64,000 bases of DNA from a virus: the IMG/VR virus record IMGVR_UViG_3300036800_000175, positions 1 to 64,000 of that record, one strand, 5' to 3'. How positions within the stretch are numbered: the first letter of the stretch is position 1; each line of letters begins with the position of its first letter. Both the position numbers and the translations under genes were made by a program. The notes under the pieces were generated by a model. That model saw nothing but the letters and a program-made list of their open reading frames with translations, did no database searches and had not been told where the DNA came from. Positions 14,860-21,506 of this stretch are shown here, one piece after another.

Positions 14860-16496
14860 GCGGTCTCCTCACCGGCCGCCGCCATGGCGGTCGTCTCATC
14901 GGTGCTGGCCGGGGCCGGGATCACGGCCAGCACCGTGCTGACACTGGTCCCCGACACGGCGAACGACTCATCCGGCAGCCGCTCAATCCACCCGCCGCAA
15001 TCCGCGACCAGCTTGCGGAACCCCTCCGCCGTCTTGTTCTCCCGGGACTGCGCCCCGGCGGACATGACCGCCACCAGCCGGCCACCCGGCTTGACGAACC
15101 CCAGCGCGTGGGTGACATGCGCGATGTCGGCCTGACCGGCGAACGGCGGGTTCATCAGGACCCGGTCGTAATACTCCGCGCCAGCCGGATTGTCCCGGGG
15201 ACCGTATTCCAGGAAATCGGTGCAGACGACCATCCGCGCGAACGGCTCGCCGCGCAGCCGGCCGGCCATCTGGCCGTTCAGCTCCACGCAGTCCACCACC
15301 GCGCCTGCCGCAGCGGCCACCGACGCGATCGCGCCCAGCCCGGCTGAGGGTTCCAGCACCGTCATCCCGGGAGTCAGACCCGCTTCGCTGATCATCTGGT
15401 CAACGACCGCGGCCGGGGTGGGGAAGTAGCCGGTACGGGCGTCCACCCGGATCGGCTCGGGCCGCTCGGCCTGGGCCAGTTCGGGCACGGCGGGTGCCTC
15501 GCGGCGGGTCACCGTCCGCTTGGCCCGCACCACGACCGTCTTATCCTCATGCGGGCAGGTCACCGACTGGATCTGCTCATACGGCAGGACCCGGGGCCAG
15601 GACCGGCGGTCCAGCGAAACACTCTTCGGGTTGACCCGGACCACCGTCGCATCGCTGCCCGGCCGCGTCGACCAGGCCACCGTGTCGCCCTTGTGGACGG
15701 TCTCACGGTTCAGCCGGACGTACCCATTGGCCTCATGTTCGGCCAGCGCGGCCCGGTCCGCGGCCAGGTTGTGTTCCAGCCACGTCCTGCGGGCTTCCAG
15801 GGATTCCCTGTACGTCCCGCCCGCTGGCTGCCGGTCGTACCCGTAGGCGCCGCGCCAGTCGTTCGCCGGCCGCGTCCCGTTCAGGTAGTGGCCGATCTGC
15901 CGCAGTTCCGCCTCCGTCTTGTCGATCCGGCGGATGATCACCGCCGGGCGGTCGCGGTACGCGTCGGCCAGGCCGACCACCGCCGCAGCGGCAGATGCCC
16001 GTTCGGCTTCCCGCTGCGCCTCGCCTGCGGCGCGGTCGTTCTGCTCCATGCGCTCATGATCGCGGCGTGCACGCCGTTCGGAGTGATGGCCGACCAGGAT
16101 CGGCTGACCGCCGGCGAACCGCTCACTGATCGCGTCCGCGGCGGCGTGGCGGGACTGGGCTTCGGCTCCGGCCCGCTGCGCCTTCGCGGTCAGCCGGTCG
16201 TAACGGTCGTCCAGCCGGCCGGCCCGGTCCGCCCTGACCTCGGTCACGGCGCGGGGGGCGTCGTCAATCTCAACCGTCACCTCGTGGCCGGCCGCGCGGA
16301 GCACCTGTTCGGCTGCCTGGATCTGGTGGCGCTTGGCTGGGCGGTCGCGGGACTGGGCGATGCCGATCATCTTGATCGACGGGAAGTACCGGAACCGGGG
16401 CCCGGTCCGGGGGCCGATCAGCTCATACACGCCGTCGCCTTTGCTGGTCCCGTAGACCAGGGTGCCGTCTTCGTGTGTGTGCCGGATGGTGATCAT
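14856..16496 (-). CDS. DUF3560-type N-terminus fused to a DNA N6-adenine methyltransferase
   Basis: 546 aa from ATG 16496, with AAGGAAC before it and ATGA coupling to a 43-aa gene. Residues ~1-300 resemble DUF3560: IRHTHEDGTLVYGTSKGD near the start, then long charged helices. Residues ~370-530 are a methyltransferase: GYFPTP, VLEPSAGLGAI (SAM loop), VDCVEL, and the catalytic MNPPF. It would methylate adenine in DNA, with no cognate nuclease nearby, so likely anti-restriction or regulatory. Driven by P3. Confidence 0.8.
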   Translation of the reverse strand: MITIRHTHEDGTLVYGTSKGDGVYELIGPRTGPRFRYFPSIKMIGIAQSRDRPAKRHQIQAAEQVLRAAGHEVTVEIDDAPRAVTEVRADRAGRLDDRYDRLTAKAQRAGAEAQSRHAAADAISERFAGGQPILVGHHSERRARRDHERMEQNDRAAGEAQREAERASAAAAVVGLADAYRDRPAVIIRRIDKTEAELRQIGHYLNGTRPANDWRGAYGYDRQPAGGTYRESLEARRTWLEHNLAADRAALAEHEANGYVRLNRETVHKGDTVAWSTRPGSDATVVRVNPKSVSLDRRSWPRVLPYEQIQSVTCPHEDKTVVVRAKRTVTRREAPAVPELAQAERPEPIRVDARTGYFPTPAAVVDQMISEAGLTPGMTVLEPSAGLGAIASVAAAAGAVVDCVELNGQMAGRLRGEPFARMVVCTDFLEYGPRDNPAGAEYYDRVLMNPPFAGQADIAHVTHALGFVKPGGRLVAVMSAGAQSRENKTAEGFRKLVADCGGWIERLPDESFAVSGTSVSTVLAVIPAPASTDETTAMAAAGEETA

Positions 16497-16624
16497 CGGG
16501 TGTTCCTTACTGCGGGGCGGCCGCGCCGCACCTTGCGGCGGCGGGCTGGGATGACCTTGACGGCCGGCGGGGCCGGGCGCCTGCGCGCCATGATCACGGC
16601 GGCGGCTGCGGCTCCTGCCAGCAT
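16493..16624 (-). CDS. Small very basic protein, 43 aa, coupled to the methyltransferase
   Basis: GGGAGG precedes the ATG and the stop overlaps the methyltransferase start (ATGA). The product begins with a short Ala-rich hydrophobic stretch (MLAGAAAAAVIM), then is almost all Arg/Lys/Pro (ARRRPAPPAVKVIPARRRKV). It may bind nucleic acid or simply serve as a leader that sets translation of the large gene. First gene after P3. Confidence 0.5.
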   Translation of the reverse strand: MLAGAAAAAVIMARRRPAPPAVKVIPARRRKVRRGRPAVRNTR

Positions 16625-16654
16625 CGGTTCCTCCCTCTCTCACCCTGCAATACC

Positions 16655-16683
16655 ATTGTACCCGGTCAACTTGACTAGGTCAA
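16655..16683 (-). promoter_or_regulatory. Promoter P3 of the repeated TTGACC family
   Basis: On the - strand: -35 TTGACC, 17-base spacer, -10 TACAAT. Spacer and flanks contain AGTCAAGTTGACC, and just outside it a perfect GGTCAAATTGACC palindrome (16678-16690). It has one more half-site pair than the other copies. Reads into the 43-aa gene and the methyltransferase. Confidence 0.85.
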
Positions 16684-16707
16684 ATTGACCGGGTACGTTC
16701 CCGCAGG

Positions 16708-16971
16708 TCAGGTAGCGAAACGCGCCGTGATCCTGTACCGGTGGGCCCGGGTGACATGCGGTGCCATCTCCTGCACGTCCACCACCTCGGGCGTCACGCC
16801 GGTCGCGGCACGCAGCAGCGAGGCAATCCACCGCCGGTCGCCGTAGTAGCAGGTCGTGCCGGGCATCGCGATCACCACCGCGCCACGGTGCGCGGGGGAC
16901 GCGGTGGTCGTGATGTTCACGCCCGGGTGCAGGCGGCGCAGTCCGCGGGTCACCTCAGCAGGGGTCAGCAT
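16708..16971 (-). CDS. Hypothetical protein, 87 aa
   Basis: MLTPAEVTRGLRRLHPG at the N-terminus, then a beta pattern (AVVIAMPGTTCYYGDRRWIA) and HRYRITARF at the end. No family recognised. Overlaps the preceding 63-aa gene by 17 bases; transcribed from P4. Confidence 0.55.
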   Translation of the reverse strand: MLTPAEVTRGLRRLHPGVNITTTASPAHRGAVVIAMPGTTCYYGDRRWIASLLRAATGVTPEVVDVQEMAPHVTRAHRYRITARFAT

Positions 16972-17146
16972 TGGGGGGGCCTTTCTGGTCGTAGTTCACG
17001 GGCGCGTCGGTTTCGATCACGTATGACACGCCGTCGCCGTCGGTGGCGTTCGCCGCCTCTTCATCGGCCTGGTGCCGGTCGCCGTACACGAAACCGGGCA
17101 TATCCGCGAGTCTGTGACTCCCGTAGATGACCTGATAGTTGGGCAT
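16955..17146 (-). CDS. Hypothetical protein, 63 aa, first gene of the P4 operon
   Basis: AAGGGGG lies nine bases before the ATG. MPNYQVIYGSHRLADMPGFV then GDRHQADEEAANATDGDGV and SYVIETDAP gives a strand-helix-strand pattern common to small phage proteins of unknown role. The longer open frame to 17443 runs back through promoter P4 and is not used. Confidence 0.55.
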   Translation of the reverse strand: MPNYQVIYGSHRLADMPGFVYGDRHQADEEAANATDGDGVSYVIETDAPVNYDQKGPPNADPC

Positions 17147-17188
17147 CGGATGTCCCCCTTCCGTAGGGCCTCGCGGGCTTACAACCTG

Positions 17189-17217
17189 ATTGTACGCGGT
17201 CAAGTTGACCCGGTCAA
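17189..17217 (-). promoter_or_regulatory. Promoter P4 of the repeated TTGACC family
   Basis: On the - strand: -35 TTGACC, 17-base spacer GGGTCAACTTGACCGCG, -10 TACAAT. It has a full GTCAA-C-TTGAC palindrome. The -35 overlaps the probable stop codon of the gene to its right. Confidence 0.85.
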
Positions 17218-17443
17218 ACCTCACGGAGCACGGCGAGGTAATCCTCACCGTCGACGGTGAGGCACAGGCAGTCGCTGTATTCCGGGTCGGTGGCCAGGTG
17301 GCCACGCCGCACGGCACGGCACGCTGCCGCGCGGGCCGCCCGGCCTGCTGGTCGATCCTGGTGGCCGTGCACGGGCGTACCTGCTCAGCCAGACTCAGCG
17401 CGACCCGGTCTCTCATCTCAGCCGCCGTCAGACTGCGGGCCAT
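17214..17443 (-). pseudogene. Small gene with uncertain or shifted frame
   Basis: The 5' part from ATG 17443 reads MARSLTAAEMRDRVALSLAE and looks real. Then that frame degrades into Thr/Pro/Arg and runs through promoter P4. The -1 frame from about 17372 reads RRGHLATDPEYSDCLCL then TVDGEDYLAVLREV and stops at 17214, just before P4. One base change near 17370-17380 would join them into about 75 aa. Either two overlapping genes or one gene broken by a frameshift. No family recognised. Confidence 0.4.
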
Positions 17444-17484
17444 CGCTAGCGGTCACCTCCGCGATCTGCTCCACCCTGCACTTC

Positions 17485-17513
17485 ATTGTACCTGGTCAAC
17501 TTGACGCGGTCAA
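17485..17513 (-). promoter_or_regulatory. Promoter P5 of the repeated TTGACC family
   Basis: On the - strand: -35 TTGACC, 17-base spacer GCGTCAAGTTGACCAGG, -10 TACAAT. Reads left into the frameshifted small gene at 17443. The ART-like gene on the + strand starts just to its right. Confidence 0.85.
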
Positions 17514-17515
17514 AG

Positions 17516-18181
17516 GTGCGGGGGTGTTACGCAGTGCCGGACGCGTGGCGCCACACCCTCGGCCTGGACACCGCCGGCCTCCGCGCCTACGGGCGGTTGC
17601 GCGCCCGTGGCGTCGGTCACGGCCACGCTGTAAAAACGGCCCGCCGCACCGTCACCCTCGGCCATACGTGGGCCGCCATTGAGCTGGTCGGCCCGCACGG
17701 CTATGAGCACAACTGGATCTTCGTCGGCGTCCCAGCGGACAAGGTCGGTCATGTCACAACCCTGAAAGGTGATCAGCAGTTCTACCATGTGACCAGGAGA
17801 GATCCTGAGCAGGCGATCAGGAACGGCCTGCCCCCATCGCAGGCTGGTGAGAGCGGCCCCGGCGTCTATCTAGCGGCTGACCGGCAGTACGCCTCAAGCA
17901 TGACGCGCTGGGACAACTCAATGAAGACGCTGGGCGTGACAGTTCACGCCGGCAACGGACTGCACCTACTCGACAGGACTAAGCCCGGCGGGGAAGCCGA
18001 ATACCGCCGCATCCAGATGTATGAGAACGGCAACAAAAACGTCGGCATGGACAAGGCGCTAGCCGCCAACGGCTACCACGGCGTGCGGTACCTCTCACCG
18101 GGCAACAAATACGCAGAGACGGTCATCCACGACCCGGGCAAGCTGACAGTGCATGGCGTTGTCAGTCCCGGGGCGGCGTAG
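17516..18181 (+). CDS. ART-like effector with the LVGPxGY module
   Basis: About 221 aa if the in-frame GTG at 17516 is used; a TTG at 17486 inside P5 is possible but unlikely. At ~residue 55 it carries AIELVGPHGYEHNWIFVGVP, the sixth copy of the module of the 5-11 kb proteins. After it comes an ADP-ribosyltransferase/phosphotransferase-like domain: FYHVTRRDPEQAIRNGL, GPGVYLAADRQYA, then YHGVRYLSPGNKYAETVI. It lies alone on the + strand inside the - strand block, as if moved from the effector operon. No dedicated promoter seen. Confidence 0.65.
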   Translation: MRGCYAVPDAWRHTLGLDTAGLRAYGRLRARGVGHGHAVKTARRTVTLGHTWAAIELVGPHGYEHNWIFVGVPADKVGHVTTLKGDQQFYHVTRRDPEQAIRNGLPPSQAGESGPGVYLAADRQYASSMTRWDNSMKTLGVTVHAGNGLHLLDRTKPGGEAEYRRIQMYENGNKNVGMDKALAANGYHGVRYLSPGNKYAETVIHDPGKLTVHGVVSPGAA

Positions 18182-18464
18182 CGGCCTCCGCCAAAGCGTC
18201 CCAGTGGTCAAGCTGATCGGCGGGGACATCAGGGTCATCCCAATGACACAGGATGAGTTTGCAAAGATCCCGCAACGGCTGCGGTAGGCGACCTTCGCTG
18301 ATCATCCCCGCATGGGATCGGGGAACCATTGAGGGGGCTTTGCGGCAACGGGCGCACTGATCCGGGTCAAGCTGATCGGGGTGTCCCCATGCTGCCGGCA
18401 GCGCGTGCAGCTCACTCGCGGGCGATCTCAGCGGCCAGATCGTGACCATCGCCGGCTCAGCCAT
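18162..18464 (-). CDS. Hypothetical protein, 100 aa
   Basis: The ATG lies inside the stop region of the preceding gene. It has CARCRKAP in the middle and an acidic C-terminus (WDDPDVPADQLDHWDALAEA). The end overlaps the convergent ART-like gene by 20 bases. No family recognised. Confidence 0.5.
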   Translation of the reverse strand: MAEPAMVTIWPLRSPASELHALPAAWGHPDQLDPDQCARCRKAPSMVPRSHAGMISEGRLPQPLRDLCKLILCHWDDPDVPADQLDHWDALAEAATPPRD

Positions 18465-18678
18465 CGCGCAGCACCTCCGCGATCTGCTTATCGGTGGCAC
18501 CAGTGGCCTTCGCCAGCCGGATGGCCAGCGGTCGCGGCAGATCATCACGCCAGACCGCGACGTCGGGTTGCGGGTACGTGCCCGCTTCCAGCTCCGCGAT
18601 GACGCTGAGCAGCTGCGGGCACTTATCGAGGATGAGCACCGGGTGCGGTAGGGAACGGGCCCAAGGCTGCGGTTTCAT
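18457..18678 (-). CDS. Hypothetical protein, 73 aa
   Basis: Start set at ATG 18678, coupled by ATGA to the gene before. Helical, ending RLAKATGATDKQIAEVLRDG, which looks like a half helix-turn-helix but is too short to call. Overlaps the next gene by 8 bases. Confidence 0.55.
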   Translation of the reverse strand: MKPQPWARSLPHPVLILDKCPQLLSVIAELEAGTYPQPDVAVWRDDLPRPLAIRLAKATGATDKQIAEVLRDG

Positions 18679-18929
18679 GCGGATCGTCCTTCCGGGTTGA
18701 GGTGGGTGCGGCCAGCGAGCATGTCGCGGACGGCCTCGGCCCGGCTGGGCCGGAACTCGGTCCACGCGTTCGCACCGTCGCCCAGGGCGGCCCAGCCGCC
18801 GGGGCCCGGCCCGAACCCTGAGACCCAGCCGGCGACCTTCCAGCGGCCGCGTGGCTTGGCTTGGGTCAGGACCGTGTAGTCCCGGGGCGTCATGTGCTCG
18901 CCCTTGCGCTTCCGGAAACGGGTGCGCAT
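18675..18929 (-). CDS. Hypothetical protein, 84 aa
   Basis: Start MRTRFRKRKGEH overlaps the stop of the gene before. The core YTVLTQAKPRGRWKVAGWVS then GGWAALGDGANAWTEFRP and SRAEAVRDMLAGR gives strands then a helix. No family known. One link in a chain of five coupled genes read from P6. Confidence 0.5.
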   Translation of the reverse strand: MRTRFRKRKGEHMTPRDYTVLTQAKPRGRWKVAGWVSGFGPGPGGWAALGDGANAWTEFRPSRAEAVRDMLAGRTHLNPEGRSA

Positions 18930-19141
18930 CACTTGCCCCCTCCCGCCCATTGGGCGACTTGCAGCCGGAACCCTTCCGGCGCCGAGCCGGCCGGGTAGAC
19001 CGCGCATTTGAAGCCCTCGGCTTCGTATGCGCGGTGCCGGGCGTTGCAGTGGCCGCGCCGGCCGCCGCTCAGCTTGATGGGCAGGCCCAGCGGGCAGTAC
19101 GACGGCTTCCAGCCCCACAGCACGAACTCAGTGGCGGCCAT
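18929..19141 (-). CDS. Small Cys-containing protein, 70 aa
   Basis: ATG at 19141 overlaps the preceding stop (TGATG). WGWKPSYCPLGLPIKLSGGR then GHCNARHRAYEAEGFKCAVY has three Cys and two His that could hold one zinc. Unknown family. Confidence 0.5.
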   Translation of the reverse strand: MAATEFVLWGWKPSYCPLGLPIKLSGGRRGHCNARHRAYEAEGFKCAVYPAGSAPEGFRLQVAQWAGGGK

Positions 19142-19449
19142 CACGCACCTTCCAATGCGGCGTCCATCGCGGCGTACCAGTCCTCATCGGACTCGAACAC
19201 GCGGTCGCAGCCGCCGGTGCCTTCGGTACACCGGGACTGGCCCGGCTTCAAGCCAGCCTGTTCCGGGTAGCAGGCCGGCACCCGGTAGCCCACCACGGAT
19301 CCGTGCGTGCAGATCCCGCGCTTCTGCGCGCGGTGCATCGCGTTGCCCACGCGGGCCAGTTCGGCCATCTGTATGTCGGCGTCGAAACGCTCGGCTTCCA
19401 GGGCTTCCACGTCGGCCCAGGGGTCCTCATCGAACGCGGCGTAGCTCAT
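19141..19449 (-). CDS. Acidic hypothetical protein, 102 aa
   Basis: Acidic N-terminus (FDEDPWADVEALEAERFDAD), a helical middle, then four Cys (GICTHGS, ACYPEQ, RCTEGTGGCDRVF). Coupled to both neighbours. Role unknown. Confidence 0.5.
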   Translation of the reverse strand: MSYAAFDEDPWADVEALEAERFDADIQMAELARVGNAMHRAQKRGICTHGSVVGYRVPACYPEQAGLKPGQSRCTEGTGGCDRVFESDEDWYAAMDAALEGA

Positions 19450-19772
19450 CGGGTGCCTGCTCTCTCATAGTTGATGGGGACGTGGACGCCGGTGAACCGG
19501 GAGGCCAGGGTGCGGCGGGCGCATTCCTGGGGGGTCAGCCGGCCGTCGCGGGCGGTGATCCGCTCGGAGACGGGGTCGGCGGCTGAGATCCAGCCGCCGC
19601 CGGCGGCGCGGATGCCGGGGGTGACGGTGACGTGCAGCCGCCATCCGGTTCCGGTGGTCTCGCACAGGACCAGGATCATCGCCTCACCGGCGTCGATCTC
19701 GGCGCCGGCTTCGGGGTAGGCCCGGTTGTACTCGCGGGCCGCTTCCCTGATCCCTGCCTCTGTCATCTCCAC
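19446..19772 (-). CDS. Hypothetical protein, 108 aa, leaderless start at P6
   Basis: The -10 box of P6 (TAAACT) ends six bases before the GTG at 19772, so the transcript should begin at or next to the start codon; no ribosome-binding site fits. Sequence: IREAAREYNRAYPEAGAEID, MILVLCETTGTGWRLHVTV, LTPQECARRTLASRFTGVHV. Helix, beta hairpin, helix, role unknown. First gene of a five-gene coupled operon. Confidence 0.6.
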   Translation of the reverse strand: MEMTEAGIREAAREYNRAYPEAGAEIDAGEAMILVLCETTGTGWRLHVTVTPGIRAAGGGWISAADPVSERITARDGRLTPQECARRTLASRFTGVHVPINYERAGTR

Positions 19773-19778
19773 AACTAC

Positions 19779-19807
19779 AGTTTACCCGGTCAACTAGACA
19801 GGGTCAA
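19779..19807 (-). promoter_or_regulatory. Promoter P6 of the repeated TTGACC family
   Basis: On the - strand: -35 TTGACC, 17-base spacer CTGTCTAGTTGACCGGG, -10 TAAACT. It lies within the 3' end of the 19790 gene, so that gene's coding sequence and the promoter overlap. Expected start site coincides with the GTG of the next gene. Confidence 0.85.
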
Positions 19808-20164
19808 ATCTGAGAAGTACCGTTCACCATCACCCGTGCAGGTCACACCCGCATCGACCATGTCGCCCAGCAGACCCGCGAACCGCCACGCAGACAGCCC
19901 GTTGATCTGCTGCGCCAGCGTCCCGGAGATCCGGAACCCCCGGACGTGCTTCTCATAGGACAGCGCCGCACCGAACCCCGGCCGCAGCGCCGCCTCCGTC
20001 CCCTCCGTGAAGTAGCCGGGGTACTGGGCGGCGTTGATCAGGGCTTCGGCCATGTCGGTATGCAGGTCCTGCCGGCCGTCCCGGCCGAGCCGGTAACGGC
20101 GCGTCCGGGTGCCCAGTGAGAAGTACCGGCGCAGCGCAGCGGCCAGATCCTGACCCGCGGTCAC
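19790..20164 (-). CDS. Hypothetical protein, 124 aa
   Basis: Coupled by overlap to the 166-aa gene before. Contains RYRLGRDGRQDLHTDMAEAL, then INAAQYPGYFTEGTEAALRP and LSAWRFAGLLGDMVDAGVTC. No family recognised. Its last 18 bases lie in promoter P6. Confidence 0.55.
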   Translation of the reverse strand: MTAGQDLAAALRRYFSLGTRTRRYRLGRDGRQDLHTDMAEALINAAQYPGYFTEGTEAALRPGFGAALSYEKHVRGFRISGTLAQQINGLSAWRFAGLLGDMVDAGVTCTGDGERYFSDLTLSS

Positions 20165-20661
20165 GGCTCACTCCGGTCGCAGTTGACGACGGTGCCGTCC
20201 TTGCGGACGTCGATCCAGTCGTGGATGTCCAGGTCATCGCCGCAGTGGCCGCAGCTGGGCGGGATGCCGGGCATCTCGGCGCGCATCTTGTCGGTGATGA
20301 TGACCCGGCGCATGGCCACCATGCGGCCGGCCGCGACGTCGGGCACCATGCGCGGCTGCCCATCCGGCCGGTACGGGCTCGCCGCGACCTCCGCAGCGGT
20401 AGCCGGCCGCAGTTTGGTCACGTTGACCTGGAATGAGCACGGGCCGCCTGTGCCGGTCGGGCTCTTGGGCTGCAAGGTCGCCGGCTCAAATTCCACGGAC
20501 GCCCAGGTGACGGGAGTGGCGCGGGGCACCGATTCGCCGGTAGCGGTCAGCCTGTGGGTGTCGAACTCCAGCCGGCGGACCGGGCCGGTGAAGATCCGGT
20601 TGAAGCGGTCGGGGCCGGTCACCATCTCACCGACGCGGTACGTGTGCTTGGCCTTGGCCAT
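20161..20661 (-). CDS. Hypothetical protein with a CxxC zinc-like site, 166 aa
   Basis: Starts at ATG 20661 with GGAAGGA before it. The N-terminus is beta-rich (HTYRVGEMVTGPDRFNRIF), the C-terminus has IPPSCGHCGDDLDIHDWIDV then GTVVNC, a likely zinc site. The start MVTGPDR-type pattern looks like a small regulator-binding barrel, but no family is certain. First gene after P7. Confidence 0.55.
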   Translation of the reverse strand: MAKAKHTYRVGEMVTGPDRFNRIFTGPVRRLEFDTHRLTATGESVPRATPVTWASVEFEPATLQPKSPTGTGGPCSFQVNVTKLRPATAAEVAASPYRPDGQPRMVPDVAAGRMVAMRRVIITDKMRAEMPGIPPSCGHCGDDLDIHDWIDVRKDGTVVNCDRSEP

Positions 20662-20703
20662 GCCGTGAATCCTTCCCGCGGGGGCACTTCCCCCTACAAC
20701 CCC

Positions 20704-20732
20704 ACTATACGCGGTCAACTTGACCGGGTCAA
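20704..20732 (-). promoter_or_regulatory. Promoter P7 of the repeated TTGACC family
   Basis: On the - strand: -35 TTGACC, 17-base spacer CGGTCAAGTTGACCGCG with a perfect GGTCAAGTTGACC palindrome, -10 TATAGT. The transcript would begin with a GGGGG/CCCCC hairpin ahead of the 166-aa gene. Confidence 0.85.
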
Positions 20733-20752
20733 AACGAAGCGGAGGGGAGGGC

Positions 20753-21028
20753 GTGGTGACCCACACGCAGACGTACGTGTACCCGCGGACGTTCACCGGC
20801 TGGCGGCCACGCCCACCCGCCGAATACCGGGACAAGGCGATCACCAACGCTGGCCGGGAACCCGACTACGAAGGCGTCATATTCAGTGACGGCACCGTCG
20901 TCATCCGGTGGGCCACCCAGTACAAGTCGCATTCGGTGTGGGCGTGCTGGGACGACTTCCTGCACGTCCACGGCCACCCGGAGTACGGAACCGTCATCGA
21001 GTGGGCCGACGGCGGTGACCCGCCCTAA
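20753..21028 (+). CDS. Hypothetical protein, 91 aa
   Basis: GGAGGGGAGG precedes two in-frame GTG codons (20753, 20756). YPRTFTGWRPRPPAEYRDKA, then GVIFSDGTVVIRWATQYKSH and VWACWDDFLHVHGHPEYG is a familiar actinophage pattern of unknown function. Divergent from P7, convergent with a small - gene by 4 bases. Confidence 0.6.
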   Translation: MVTHTQTYVYPRTFTGWRPRPPAEYRDKAITNAGREPDYEGVIFSDGTVVIRWATQYKSHSVWACWDDFLHVHGHPEYGTVIEWADGGDPP

Positions 21029-21219
21029 CCGGGCGTGGCCTTACCCCGCCCCATCAGATACGCCTCAGCCTCAGCCTTGGTTATCTGCCCACGCTCAAAC
21101 CGGCAGAGCGCGCAGGCATCCTTACTGCCGGACGGCTGACCGATGAACGCGGCCGTCGCGTCGTGGCCGAGCACCGAATGCAGCGTGCCGATAAACCACC
21201 CGACCGGATCGACAGCCAT
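21025..21219 (-). CDS. Small hypothetical protein, 64 aa
   Basis: ATG 21219 shares one base with the preceding stop. WFIGTLHSVLGHDATAAFIG, then CALCRFERGQITKAEAEAYL. The CALCRFERG... helix pattern could bind metal. Last gene of a two-gene - strand operon. Confidence 0.55.
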   Translation of the reverse strand: MAVDPVGWFIGTLHSVLGHDATAAFIGQPSGSKDACALCRFERGQITKAEAEAYLMGRGKATPG

Positions 21220-21425
21220 CACGCCTCACCCGGATGACCGCCATCGTCGTGCGGCTCGATGTAGATCCCGAACAAGGTTTCCGCCACCCCCGGCAGCCGC
21301 ACCACCCGGATCCGCGCGCCATGCGTGCCCGCCCGCTTAGCGGCCCGCAGCCGGCCCGCCCAGAACGCGCGCCGCGCCACCGCCGCCGGATACGACCCGG
21401 CGAGCTCTACCCGCCGCCGGCACAT
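21219..21425 (-). CDS. Small hypothetical protein, 68 aa
   Basis: Start at ATG 21425, nine bases after AGGGGG. Basic N-terminus (CRRRVELAGSYPAAVARRAF) and a C-terminal strand pattern (RIRVVRLPGVAETLFGIYIE). No family recognised. The much longer frame extending to 22508 is a shadow of the capsid protease gene. Confidence 0.5.
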   Translation of the reverse strand: MCRRRVELAGSYPAAVARRAFWAGRLRAAKRAGTHGARIRVVRLPGVAETLFGIYIEPHDDGGHPGEA

Positions 21426-21506
21426 AAGCGTGCCCCCTGACGCAGCCACCCGCACCCCCCCAAACGTAACCGCAGTCACCCAATCGCAGAACGTTACCCG
21501 GGGAGC

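Noticed and set aside
13247-20732. Regular repeats considered as CRISPR
   Set aside because: Repeats are spaced irregularly by genes, include -35/-10 boxes, and have no spacers.
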